Translations under genes and position numbers: made by a program | The notes under the pieces: model-generated | What the model was told of the DNA's origin: nothing | The model's input: the letters and a program-made list of their open reading frames with translations, nothing else | Database searches by the model: none | Shown here: in pieces, positions 1 through 6,093 of the stretch | How positions within the stretch are numbered: the first letter of the stretch is position 1 | How the letters are laid out: the number at the start of each line of letters is the position of its first letter | NCBI GenBank assembly: GCA_017522745.1 | Contig: JAFWYI010000261.1 | Coordinates: 1-6,408 of the forward strand | DNA from: Mailhella sp. | GTDB lineage: Bacteria; Desulfobacterota; Desulfovibrionia; Desulfovibrionales; Desulfovibrionaceae | Direction: 5' to 3' | Length of the DNA stretch: 6,408 bases

Positions 1-504
1 CATGATGATGGCGGCACCACCGCGATGGATGGCCGGAGGCACGGTCTTCACCGCGATGCGGGGCGGCTTGGAATCCAGCACCATAGCCTTGCTCACCGTG
101 GTGGAGTTGCCCTTGCCGAAACCGGCATAGGAAGCGTCGTAGGCGCGGACCTCCAGCTCGAAGGCACCTTCAGGCAGGCGGGTATCCTTCAGGTCGAAGG
201 TCAGCTTGCGTACGGGTTCGAGAGAGGTGAATTTCTCCTGCTTCACCACCAGGGACTGCGTGCCGCGCTTCACCGTGACCATGACGGACTGTACGCCGGA
301 CTTATCGCTCACCGTGACATCCACAGGCTGGGCCAGCCCGATGCGGGAGACCTCAGGAGCGATGGCGATGGAAGGCCCGGTCAGATCCCGCATGAGCACG
401 TAGGCTCCTGCACCTGCCGCGGCAAGGATGAGAAGAAGGACCGCAACGGAAAGGCCGGAAGAGCGCTTTCCTGAAGAACGATATGTAGACTGTCGTTTGA
501 ACAA
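1..504 (-). CDS. Membrane-anchored protein, probable M23-family (LytM-type) peptidase, N-terminal part only
   Basis: The reading frame is open from a TTG at 504-502 (minus) to the left edge, giving 168 codons without a stop. TTG is chosen because an AAAGGA ribosome binding site lies 7 bases before it, and there is no in-frame ATG or GTG between it and the next upstream in-frame stop. The protein begins with a basic cytoplasmic tail (residues 2-17, rich in K/R/S), then one hydrophobic segment at about 18-38, so it should be a type II membrane protein with the rest outside the membrane. Residues 43-145 look like beta-rich Ig-like sequence (for example VDVTVSDKSGVQSVMVTVKR), followed by DSKPPRIAV and IHRGGAA near 144-163. 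From memory, this arrangement precedes the catalytic domain of M23 peptidases in Desulfovibrio. The catalytic histidines would be outside the window, so the enzyme call is inference; the membrane-anchored exported nature is directly visible. Confidence 0.6.
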   Translation of the reverse strand, partial: MFKRQSTYRSSGKRSSGLSVAVLLLILAAAGAGAYVLMRDLTGPSIAIAPEVSRIGLAQPVDVTVSDKSGVQSVMVTVKRGTQSLVVKQEKFTSLEPVRKLTFDLKDTRLPEGAFELEVRAYDASYAGFGKGNSTTVSKAMVLDSKPPRIAVKTVPPAIHRGGAAIIM

Positions 505-511
505 GGTTTTT

Positions 512-517
512 TCCTTT
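512..517 (-). promoter_or_regulatory. Ribosome binding site deciding the TTG start
   Basis: AAAGGA on the minus strand ends 7 bases before the TTG at 504-502. Together with the absence of any in-frame ATG back to the preceding stop, it fixes the start of the M23-like gene. Confidence 0.6.
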
Positions 518-530
518 GCTGGCTGAAGAG

Positions 531-555
531 CGGGGATAGCCCCGGAAAGCCGGGG
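531..555 (-). other. Two mutually exclusive GC hairpins in the leader of the M23-like gene
   Basis: CCCCGG (540-545) pairs perfectly with CCGGGG (550-555) across a 4-base loop. The overlapping CGGGG (531-535) pairs perfectly with CCCCG (540-544), also across 4 bases. The shared 540-544 segment means only one stem can form at a time. Both lie between the proposed transcription start and the ribosome binding site of the minus-strand gene. No clear T-run follows either stem, so a terminator is not evident. A regulatory role is only a possibility. Confidence 0.35.
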
Positions 556-561
556 AAAGCT

Positions 562-591
562 ATTGTCTCCCAGAGAGGATGAACAAGTCAA
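562..591 (-). promoter_or_regulatory. Candidate sigma-70 promoter for the M23-like gene
   Basis: On the minus strand a -35 of TTGACT (591-586, five of six consensus bases) is followed after 18 bases by a -10 of GACAAT (567-562, four of six). Transcription would start near 555 and give a leader of about 50 bases. It is the best-matching pair seen on this strand of the divergent region. Confidence 0.45.
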
Positions 592-740
592 GAACCGAAC
601 GGCATAATTTCCACGGCTGGGTCAGGAGAAAAAACAACTTTCAGTCAGGTCATCCCCTTCCCGATAGAGCTAGATTCTTTGCAATGCCTGCTTTTTTCCA
701 GTTTGCCGCATGCCTTCGTCCTTGCCGCCCCCGCATACTT

Positions 741-746
741 TATGAT
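741..746 (+). promoter_or_regulatory. Weak candidate -10 for the pgsA operon
   Basis: TATGAT matches five of six -10 bases and lies about 40 bases before the pgsA start. No good -35 is seen 16-18 bases upstream, so the promoter may depend on an activator or lie elsewhere in 592-740. In the rest of that stretch I see no gene and no stronger promoter. Confidence 0.25.
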
Positions 747-784
747 AAGCCCTGAACATAATGTTCCACAGCAGGAGACGTGCC

Positions 785-1375
785 ATGTTTCTTTCGGATA
801 TGAGGCAGATTTTCAGCAAGATGGGCTGGGCCAACAGGATCACGCTTATGCGTGTCGGTGCCATCATCCCTATCCTCATCCTTGTCCACAACCCCAATGT
901 CTATACCTGCTGGATCGCCATGGTCCTGTTCGCTCTTGCCGCTATCAGCGACTTCGTGGACGGCTATATCGCCCGCAAGGAAAAACAGGTCACTAACTTC
1001 GGCAAATTCCTCGACCCGCTGGCCGACAAGCTGCTCATCTGCTCCATCCTCGTCGAGATGGTCGGACTGGGTTGGGTCCCCGCGTGGATAGTGAATATCA
1101 TCATCATCCGTGAACTGGCCGTCACGGGTCTGCGCGCCGTTGCCGCCGATAAGGGCGTGGTCATCGCCGCCGACTGGTATGGCAAATGGAAGACCACCTT
1201 CCAGATCATCGCCATGATCCCCCTGCTCATCCACTACGATTTCCTCGGCATCCCCATGCATCTGCTGGGCACGGTGGTGCTGTATATCGCGCTTGTACTT
1301 ACCATTTTCTCCGGCTGCAACTATTTCTACCTTTTCTACCGCGACTGGCGAGCCAACATCAAGGGCTCTCTCTGA
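785..1375 (+). CDS. pgsA: CDP-diacylglycerol--glycerol-3-phosphate 3-phosphatidyltransferase (phosphatidylglycerolphosphate synthase)
   Basis: PgsA is an inner-membrane enzyme that joins CDP-diacylglycerol and glycerol-3-phosphate to form phosphatidylglycerol phosphate, the committed step towards phosphatidylglycerol and cardiolipin. The protein is 196 residues, normal for the family. The complete CDP-alcohol phosphatidyltransferase motif is present at residues 56-81: D56, D59-G60, A63-R64, eight residues, G73, D77 and D81, with the right spacing at every step. Hydrophobic segments follow at about 19-36, 42-57, 84-106, 137-150 and 157-178, as expected for a polytopic protein. The start at 785 is preferred over the in-frame ATG at 761 because AGGAG (773-777) sits 7 bases before 785, while 761 has no ribosome binding site. 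It is the first gene of the compact rightward group. Other CDP-alcohol transferases (Pgs-like, Pss) are the alternative, but the N-terminal region and the DPLADKLL context fit PgsA best. Confidence 0.92.
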   Translation: MFLSDMRQIFSKMGWANRITLMRVGAIIPILILVHNPNVYTCWIAMVLFALAAISDFVDGYIARKEKQVTNFGKFLDPLADKLLICSILVEMVGLGWVPAWIVNIIIIRELAVTGLRAVAADKGVVIAADWYGKWKTTFQIIAMIPLLIHYDFLGIPMHLLGTVVLYIALVLTIFSGCNYFYLFYRDWRANIKGSL

Positions 1376-1396
1376 TCCCGACCTCCGTACCTGCCC

Positions 1397-1756
1397 ATGA
1401 AGCGCTTTTCTTCCTTCAATCCATCCCTTGCGTGGAAAGTCCTCACGCTCGGCCTCATCGTGCTGGTCAATCTGGCACTGATCAGCCGTCTCGTGTGGGG
1501 CTCGGGCAGTCTTTACACGTGGCAGTCTCTCAAGGAACGGAAAGCCGAACTCTCGCAGGAGCTTTCGGAACTCGATGCCCAGCGCGCAGCCCTGAGCAAG
1601 GAGATCCGCCTTCTGAAAACCGATCCGGCCTATGTGGAAAAGGTGATCCGTCAACGCCTCAACTACGTGCGTAAGAACGAGATACTCTACCTTTTCGACA
1701 AGAACAGGCAGGACAGCTCCGTATGGAACGAAAACGGGACGGAAAAGCATGAATGA
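1397..1756 (+). CDS. ftsB: FtsB/DivIC-family septum formation initiator protein
   Basis: The 119-residue protein has the FtsB/DivIC layout: a short cytoplasmic tail, one hydrophobic segment at about 13-33, then a periplasmic coiled coil at about 42-75 (LKERKAELSQELSELDAQRAAL), and the conserved tail near 76-100 with DPAYVEKVIRQRLNYVRKNEI, here given only in part as the DPAYVEK and LNYVRKNE blocks. In characterised bacteria FtsB works with FtsL and FtsQ in the divisome to activate septal wall synthesis. Residues after about 103 form a short polar tail (KNRQDSSVWNENGTEKHE) without recognisable features. The gene lies 21 bases after pgsA. No Shine-Dalgarno match is visible before its ATG, so translation may depend on coupling to pgsA. 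Its end overlaps the next gene by 8 bases. The family call is firm; equivalence to E. coli FtsB rather than a DivIC-like paralogue is inferred. Confidence 0.85.
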   Translation: MKRFSSFNPSLAWKVLTLGLIVLVNLALISRLVWGSGSLYTWQSLKERKAELSQELSELDAQRAALSKEIRLLKTDPAYVEKVIRQRLNYVRKNEILYLFDKNRQDSSVWNENGTEKHE

Positions 1757-2885
1757 TGGCATAGCTATGGATTCGCCCCTCGCCGGGAACGTGCGCCCCG
1801 AAAAGATCCTGTGGTATCAGGAAGTCCTCTCGCTGGACCCTGACTCCCGCATCTTCCTTCCCTATGCGCGCCTGCTGGCGGAACTCGGGCGCCCCAGTGA
1901 AGCTATCGACGTTCTCCGGACCGGTCTGACACGCCACCCTGAGTTCCTCGAAGCCCGCCTCCTGCTCATCGAGATGCTCCATGACGCCGGGCAGGATGTC
2001 GCCGCAGGTTTCGAGGCCGACGGCATCATCGAACAGCTCTCCCAGAGTTCTGCCCTGTGGAAACTCTGGAGCCGTAAGCCCGGTCTGCGCGCCGATCAGG
2101 CGGCCATGCTGCTCTATTTCGGCTCCAGCCTGCAGAAGACAGGTCTCTCTCTCACCGATGTTTTCGAGGCCGGCATAGCTGCTCTTTCCGGGGAAGCTGG
2201 CCCCCATGCTCCCACCCGCGCCCCGATGCCCATGCCCGAAGTTCCTGCACTGCCAGAGTTGCCCACTGAAGAGGCCGCCGCCCCCCGATCCGAGCCGGAA
2301 GTGACCGCATCAGTCTCCGAACCTGAGATGCCCGCCCCGCTCTCCGAACCCGAGGCTCCCGCCGCCGTCACCAGCGACGTGCCTTCCTCCGCTTTCGTCA
2401 TGGACAGCTCCACCGAATGGTACAGCCTCGACGCTGTTCCCGAGGACGATGATATTTACGGAGACGAAGACGAGGCCCCCACTGCAGTCTCACCTGTGCA
2501 GGCTCTGCTCTTTGCGGAAGCCGCGGCGGCATCTGCCTCGCTCCCTGCAACTGAACCTTCTCCCTCTCTTCCTGTCCAGGATGACATCGAACGCATCCCG
2601 GTCATGGCCACCGTTCCCCGCGGAGTGCTGGAAGGCAAAAGCTCTCTCTGTACCCGCTCCATGGCCAAAGTACTGGAAGAACAGGGAGCCACTTCCGAAG
2701 CAGCGGAGATCTACCGCGAGCTTCTGGAAAACTGCTCCTCCCCAGAAGAAAAAGCTGAACTGAACGCAAAACTCGCCAGTCTCATCGAAGGTGCGGAAAA
2801 CAATCCCGCTCAAGCCTCCGCTTCCGGCATATTCGACCTGCTGGAAACGCTGGCTGTCCGACTGGAAAACCGATCCCGCGTCTGA
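1749..2885 (+). CDS. Tetratricopeptide-repeat protein with a disordered acidic/proline-rich linker
   Basis: The 378-residue protein has no signal peptide or membrane segment and is probably cytoplasmic. Residues about 20-100 hold TPR-type helices (YQEVLSLDPDSRIFLPYARL, then GRPSEAIDVLRTGL and HPEFLEARLLL). Residues about 150-285 are low-complexity, rich in A, P, E and S, including three tandem 9-residue units and an acidic patch PEDDDIYGDEDE (231-242). Residues about 299-347 form another TPR-like hairpin pair (STRSMAKVLEEQG-type helix with A-E-IYRELLE, actual start CTRSMAKVLEEQG at 301). The end, 360-374, is an amphipathic helix. TPRs usually mediate protein contacts, and the shape suggests two binding modules on a flexible tether. 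The start at 1749 lies inside the end of ftsB (8-base overlap), with a modest GGA-type site at about 1740-1744. An in-frame ATG at 1767 is the alternative start. I do not recognise a named function. Position beside ftsB and pgsA hints at an envelope or division role, which is inference. Confidence 0.8.
   Translation: MNDGIAMDSPLAGNVRPEKILWYQEVLSLDPDSRIFLPYARLLAELGRPSEAIDVLRTGLTRHPEFLEARLLLIEMLHDAGQDVAAGFEADGIIEQLSQSSALWKLWSRKPGLRADQAAMLLYFGSSLQKTGLSLTDVFEAGIAALSGEAGPHAPTRAPMPMPEVPALPELPTEEAAAPRSEPEVTASVSEPEMPAPLSEPEAPAAVTSDVPSSAFVMDSSTEWYSLDAVPEDDDIYGDEDEAPTAVSPVQALLFAEAAAASASLPATEPSPSLPVQDDIERIPVMATVPRGVLEGKSSLCTRSMAKVLEEQGATSEAAEIYRELLENCSSPEEKAELNAKLASLIEGAENNPAQASASGIFDLLETLAVRLENRSRV
2289..2369 (+). 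repeat. Three tandem 27-base coding repeats (9-residue SEPE units)
   Basis: Units at 2289-2315, 2316-2342 and 2343-2369 encode SEPEVTASV, SEPEMPAPL and SEPEAPAAV (residues 181-207 of the TPR protein). The SEPE core is invariant and the rest has drifted, also at synonymous positions. The array lies in the disordered linker and looks like an old tandem duplication that could vary in copy number between strains. Confidence 0.75.
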
Positions 2886-2903
2886 CACGCGGCTGGAGAT
2901 CTC

Positions 2904-3662
2904 ATGCGCCTACGCATTTCCCTTCTCTGCCTTTTTACCACGCTCCTCATCCTTCCCGGCTGCACCTCTCTGGACAGCACGCTCAAAGAGTCCAAGAGAC
3001 TGTACCACACCTATCTGAACCGCCCAACCTCGCTAGACATCTCGGAGCCTGTGGTCCTCGAAGACTCTGAACGCGGTCTCGTCCAGCGCATGATGGCTGT
3101 CGACGAAGAGCTGACCCGTCTGGAAAAAGCGCTCGACGCTTTCGCCACTCCGCCGGATGGCGAAGGCGCCCAGAACCTCCTGCGCCGCTTCCCCTGGCTT
3201 TCCGGTATCGCCATGGTCGCCGCAGACGGTACGCTCGGCGCATCCATCCCCAGCGTCCCGCTCAAGCAACTGGATTATACGCCCCTGCTCGAACTCATCC
3301 CCAAAGCCCTGCCCCGCGACCTGCGTTCCTTCGTTCAGGACACGCCTCTCGGACCCGAGATCGTGCTCGCCCGCCCCTTCCTTCAGGAAGATCAGCTCCA
3401 GGCTCTTCTGGTGGCATCCTTCGACTTCCGCGCTCTGCTGCCTTTCGTCTCCTCCCCCGGCGATCTCATCGTCCGTTCTCCTGATGTGCTGATCTGGAGC
3501 GGCGATGCCATGTACGATGAAACACCTCTGGCCAAGATCGACTGGACCACGCACCTCAAGGAACACAGCCACGGCGAAATCTCCAATGAAAACGGATCTA
3601 TGCTGTGGGTAGCCCGCTACATTGGCGGCAAGCCTCTCATTTTTGCGACGAAAGCCCGGTAA
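2904..3662 (+). CDS. Uncharacterised lipoprotein with possible Cache/PAS-like fold
   Basis: The 252-residue product begins with a lipoprotein signal: basic MRLR, a hydrophobic core, and the lipobox LPGC with the acylated cysteine at residue 20. T21-S22 after it carries no aspartate inner-membrane retention signal, so outer-membrane anchoring is plausible. Residues about 56-82 are predicted helical and possibly coiled (RGLVQRMMAVDEELTRLEKA). From about 97 a beta-rich region begins (WLSGIAMVAADGTLGASIP), continuing with LQALLVASFDF (165-175), SPGDLIVRSPDVLIWSG (184-200) and SMLWVARYIGGKPLIF (232-247). That rhythm recalls extracytoplasmic Cache or PAS-like sensor domains, but I see no residue set that proves it. 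A GGAG site (2895-2898) lies 5 bases before the ATG. The gene follows the TPR gene by 18 bases, so the two are probably co-transcribed. Export and lipidation are well supported; function is unknown. Confidence 0.8.
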   Translation: MRLRISLLCLFTTLLILPGCTSLDSTLKESKRLYHTYLNRPTSLDISEPVVLEDSERGLVQRMMAVDEELTRLEKALDAFATPPDGEGAQNLLRRFPWLSGIAMVAADGTLGASIPSVPLKQLDYTPLLELIPKALPRDLRSFVQDTPLGPEIVLARPFLQEDQLQALLVASFDFRALLPFVSSPGDLIVRSPDVLIWSGDAMYDETPLAKIDWTTHLKEHSHGEISNENGSMLWVARYIGGKPLIFATKAR

Positions 3663-3686
3663 TCGGGATATGCCCATTGTCCCTTA

Positions 3687-3716
3687 TTGCACATTTGTCC
3701 CAGTCTGTGGTATAAC
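3687..3716 (+). promoter_or_regulatory. Candidate extended -10 promoter for fbp
   Basis: TATAAC (3711-3716) matches five of six -10 bases and is preceded by TGG, giving the extended -10 form TGnTATAAC. A weak -35, TTGCAC (3687-3692), sits 18 bases upstream. Transcription would start near 3723 and leave a leader of about 70 bases. In the rest of 3663-3793 I see only a 5-base stem (CGCAG/CTGCG near 3732-3762), too weak to call. Confidence 0.5.
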
Positions 3717-3780
3717 TTTTAGCAAATAACCGCAGCCCCGATCCCCGCGAAGAAGCCTGCGTTCGACCGGAGCCAGCACT

Positions 3781-3786
3781 AAGGAG
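3781..3786 (+). promoter_or_regulatory. Strong ribosome binding site of fbp
   Basis: AAGGAG lies 7 bases before the ATG at 3794. It is among the best Shine-Dalgarno matches in the window and confirms the fbp start. Confidence 0.7.
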
Positions 3787-3793
3787 CCTGGAT

Positions 3794-4801
3794 ATGTCTG
3801 AAGTCACCGCAATTGAACATCTTATCGCATCACAGCGCAGATGGTCGCCCAAAGCCACGGGTCAGTTCACCTCGCTCATGCACGACCTCATACTCTCTGC
3901 GAAGATCATCTCCCGTAACGTCAACCAGGCTGGTCTGGTCGACATCCTCGGCGCTACGGGCTCCATGAACGTGCAGGGCGAACAGGTACAGAAGCTCGAT
4001 ATCTTCGCCAACAACACGCTGGTCTATCGTATGCAGAGTTCCGGTGCTGTTTGCGCCGTGGGTTCCGAAGAAATGGCTGAACCTTTCTTCGTGCCCGAAA
4101 ACGAACCTCATGGCCATTACGTCATCTTCTTCGATCCGCTGGACGGTTCTTCCAATATCGACGTCGGCGTGAGCATCGGCACCATCTTCTCCATCTACCG
4201 CCGTTCCGATGACGAGAACTACTGGGAGCTGACTTCCGACTCCCTGCTCCGCCCCGGTCTGGAACAGGTTGCCGCCGGCTACTTCCTGTACGGTTCCTCC
4301 ACCATGCTGGTGTACTCCACCGGCCACGGCGTGAACGGCTTCACCCTCGACTCCTCCATCGGTGAATTCCTGCTCACCCATCCCAACATCCAGATCCCGC
4401 GCGTGGGCAAGTACTACTCCGCCAACCACGGCTACTTCAACTACTGGGATGAAGCCACGCAGAAGGCCGTACACTCCTTCTCCCGTCCTCAGGGCTATGC
4501 TCCTCGTTCCACCCGCTACGTGGGTTCCCTCGTGGCCGACTTCCACCGTACCCTGCTCAAGGGCGGCGTGTTCTTCTATCCTGAAGACACCAAACACCCC
4601 CGCGGCAAGCTGCGCCTCATGTACGAAGCCAACCCCCTTGCCTTCCTCGCAGAACAGGCTGGCGGCATGGCCATCGACGGCAAGCGCCGTATCCTTGAGA
4701 TCGTGCCTGGCGCCATCCACGAGCGTACTCCCCTCATCATCGGTTCTGCCGACGATGTGGAACAGGTGATCGAAGTCTACAAGCAGAACGGCAAGATCTG
4801 A
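3794..4801 (+). CDS. fbp: Class I fructose-1,6-bisphosphatase
   Basis: FBPase removes the 1-phosphate of fructose 1,6-bisphosphate, an irreversible cytoplasmic step of gluconeogenesis. The 335-residue length is normal for class I. Visible family signatures include the N-terminal helix region [19 protein letters not shown] (23-41), which corresponds to the AMP-binding region of regulated members; the E92-E93 pair; [12 protein letters not shown] (112-123), with metal ligands D114 and D117; RYVGSLVAD (241-249); and the substrate-binding block [14 protein letters not shown] (271-284), with K272 and metal ligand E278. No active-site residue appears to be missing. It has its own promoter signals and ribosome site and is followed by a hairpin terminator candidate, so it is probably a single-gene unit. 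For an organism living on lactate, pyruvate or similar substrates this enzyme would supply hexose for wall and LPS synthesis; that is inference from lineage. Confidence 0.96.
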   Translation: MSEVTAIEHLIASQRRWSPKATGQFTSLMHDLILSAKIISRNVNQAGLVDILGATGSMNVQGEQVQKLDIFANNTLVYRMQSSGAVCAVGSEEMAEPFFVPENEPHGHYVIFFDPLDGSSNIDVGVSIGTIFSIYRRSDDENYWELTSDSLLRPGLEQVAAGYFLYGSSTMLVYSTGHGVNGFTLDSSIGEFLLTHPNIQIPRVGKYYSANHGYFNYWDEATQKAVHSFSRPQGYAPRSTRYVGSLVADFHRTLLKGGVFFYPEDTKHPRGKLRLMYEANPLAFLAEQAGGMAIDGKRRILEIVPGAIHERTPLIIGSADDVEQVIEVYKQNGKI

Positions 4802-4806
4802 TATCC

Positions 4807-4820
4807 GCGGGCATGCCCGC
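4807..4820. repeat. Perfect 14-base palindrome after fbp
   Basis: GCGGGCATGCCCGC reads the same on both strands and begins 5 bases after the fbp stop. In RNA it could form a 5-base stem with a CATG loop. It may protect the fbp transcript end, act with the next hairpin in termination, or bind a dimeric protein. None of these is shown. Confidence 0.5.
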
Positions 4821-4825
4821 ATTGC

Positions 4826-4851
4826 GGCGGGGCTACGACCCCGCCATCTTT
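4826..4851 (+). terminator. Candidate hairpin terminator for fbp
   Basis: GGCGGGG (4826-4832) pairs perfectly with CCCCGCC (4839-4845) around the loop CTACGA. It is followed by ATCTTT, only a short T-run. The stem is strong but the tail is poor, so termination may be partial and allow some readthrough into tsaD. Confidence 0.5.
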
Positions 4852-4931
4852 CCCCAGCCGCGTACGGGCCTGAGCCGGTGCGCGGCGTCATTCTGTACTA
4901 AGGGCACTGCCCGAAAGGTTCTGGTACTTCC

Positions 4932-6005
4932 ATGCTCGTGCTGGGAATAGAAAGCTCCTGTGATGAAACCGCGCTGGCCCTTGTGGACGACTCCGGCGTG
5001 AAAGCCTCTGTCATCTCCAGTCAGGCCGATATCCATGCCCTGTTCGGCGGCGTCGTGCCCGAACTGGCTTCCCGCGAACATGCCCGGCTCATCGGCCCCC
5101 TGCTCGACAGCCTGCTCGCACAGGCCGACCTCGGTCCGGAACCGTGGTCCAAGATCGACCGCATAGCCGTCACTCGCGGCCCCGGTCTCATGGGCAGCCT
5201 CCTCGTGGGCGTAGCCTTCGCCAAAGCTCTTTCCCTTGCCCACGGCATCCCTCTCATCGGCGTGGATCATCTGCATGGGCATCTTCTGGCTGCCGGGCTG
5301 GAAAACGATATCCAGTGGCCCGCACTGGGCGTCCTCATCTCCGGCGGGCATACCCACCTTTACCGTATGGACAGCCCCACCCAGATGACCGTTCTGGGAA
5401 AAACCATCGACGACGCCGCGGGCGAAGCCTGCGACAAATTCGCCAAGATGGCCGGTCTGCCCTATCCCGGCGGCGCGTTGCTCGACGCTCTCGGTCAGCG
5501 CGGCAAGGCCGACTCTCACCTTTTCCCCCGCCCCTACACCCAGAACGACAATCTCGACTTCAGTTTCAGCGGCCTGAAGACCGCTGGCGCTCTCTGGCTC
5601 TCCCAGCACCCCGAAGCCCATTTCCCCGCCGGAGAAACGCCTGCACGCGAACGCCTTGAACTGGCCCCGCAGCTGCTGTGCGATGCCGCTGCCTCGTATC
5701 TCCTTGCCGTGGCAGAGACCCTCAGCATCAAGGCCCGCCGTGCCATGCGCTCCTTCAAGCCGCACAGCCTCATCGTGGCCGGCGGTGTTGCCGCCAACAG
5801 CGTCGTGCGCCGCGAATTCACGAAGCTCGCCGAAGAAAAGCGCATCCCGCTCCTCGTGCCCCGCCTTTCCCTGTGCGGAGACAACGCCGTGATGATAGCA
5901 CGAGCCGGCTGGCACATGGCGCAGGCCGGACGTGTACACGACCTCTCGCTTTCTGCCATCCCCCGCGGTCAGACCATCCCGGAAGACTGGCAGGTCAGCA
6001 CCTGA
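4932..6005 (+). CDS. tsaD: tRNA N6-adenosine threonylcarbamoyltransferase (TsaD/Kae1/Gcp)
   Basis: TsaD transfers the threonylcarbamoyl group from threonylcarbamoyl-AMP to A37 of ANN-decoding tRNAs, working in the cytoplasm with TsaB and TsaE. The 357-residue protein is slightly longer than the usual 335-345. It opens with LGIESSCDET (4-13) and shows TRGPGLMGSL (81-90), the metal-binding HLHGH (H113, H117), the nucleotide-site ISGGHTHL (136-143), the DDAAGEACDK block (160-169), the GGVAANSVVR block (284-293) and CGDNAVMIA (315-323) with the third metal ligand D317. All key residues are present. The start is fixed by the conserved N-terminus; its ribosome site is weak (AAAGG at 4914-4918, 13 bases away). 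No clear own promoter is seen (TACTAA at 4896-4901 lacks a -35), so it may rely partly on readthrough from fbp. The partner genes tsaB, tsaC and tsaE are not in the window. Confidence 0.96.
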   Translation: MLVLGIESSCDETALALVDDSGVKASVISSQADIHALFGGVVPELASREHARLIGPLLDSLLAQADLGPEPWSKIDRIAVTRGPGLMGSLLVGVAFAKALSLAHGIPLIGVDHLHGHLLAAGLENDIQWPALGVLISGGHTHLYRMDSPTQMTVLGKTIDDAAGEACDKFAKMAGLPYPGGALLDALGQRGKADSHLFPRPYTQNDNLDFSFSGLKTAGALWLSQHPEAHFPAGETPARERLELAPQLLCDAAASYLLAVAETLSIKARRAMRSFKPHSLIVAGGVAANSVVRREFTKLAEEKRIPLLVPRLSLCGDNAVMIARAGWHMAQAGRVHDLSLSAIPRGQTIPEDWQVST

Positions 6006-6025
6006 GAATGCATCACTTTACGCTC

Positions 6026-6043
6026 TTCACCTTGACAGGTGAA
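6026..6043. promoter_or_regulatory. Perfect inverted repeat overlapping the trxA -35 (possible operator)
   Basis: TTCACCT (6026-6032) and AGGTGAA (6037-6043) are exact inverted copies separated by TGAC. The repeat encloses the TTGACA -35 at 6032-6037, so a protein bound here would compete with RNA polymerase. A further half-site, CACCT, occurs at 6051-6055 next to the -10. As RNA it would form a 7-base stem with a 4-base loop 20 bases after the tsaD stop, but without a T-run, so a terminator is less likely. Confidence 0.5.
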
Positions 6044-6060
6044 TTGGCAGCACCTACAAT
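6032..6060 (+). promoter_or_regulatory. Near-consensus sigma-70 promoter for trxA
   Basis: TTGACA (6032-6037) matches the -35 consensus fully, the spacer is the optimal 17 bases, and TACAAT (6055-6060) matches five of six -10 bases. Transcription would begin near 6067 and leave a leader of about 78 bases before trxA. It is the strongest promoter match in the window. Confidence 0.8.
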
Positions 6061-6093
6061 AATTTTGCATCATTTTTTTCTGATGTAGAAAGA

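Noticed and set aside
113..117. TsaD metal motif reads HLHGH rather than HMEGH (protein residues 113-117, encoded near 5268-5282)
   Set aside because: Both metal-binding histidines are kept and the middle residues vary within the family (for example HIAGH), so it is not a sign of lost function.
25..474. 149-codon plus-strand open frame at the left end
   Set aside because: It is antisense to the membrane-anchored M23-like frame, which has a ribosome site, promoter and membrane segment; this frame has no ribosome site or domain.
761..784. Upstream ATG that would extend PgsA by 8 residues
   Set aside because: No ribosome site precedes 761, while AGGAG is ideally placed for 785 and would lie inside the coding region of the longer form.
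740..1762. 340-codon open frame on the minus strand opposite pgsA and ftsB
   Set aside because: It lies opposite two well-supported genes, has a low-complexity composition rich in D, G, H and E typical of antisense reading of biased codons, and shows no family motif.
3033..3677. 214-codon minus-strand open frame opposite the lipoprotein gene
   Set aside because: Antisense of a gene with a clear lipobox and ribosome site; its sequence has no recognisable domain.
3830..4891. 353-codon minus-strand open frame opposite fbp
   Set aside because: fbp has all catalytic motifs on the plus strand; the long antisense frame follows from codon bias that avoids antisense stops.
4833..5939. 368-codon minus-strand open frame opposite tsaD
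   Set aside because: tsaD motifs are complete on the plus strand; the antisense product is G/A/H/E-rich and motif-free.
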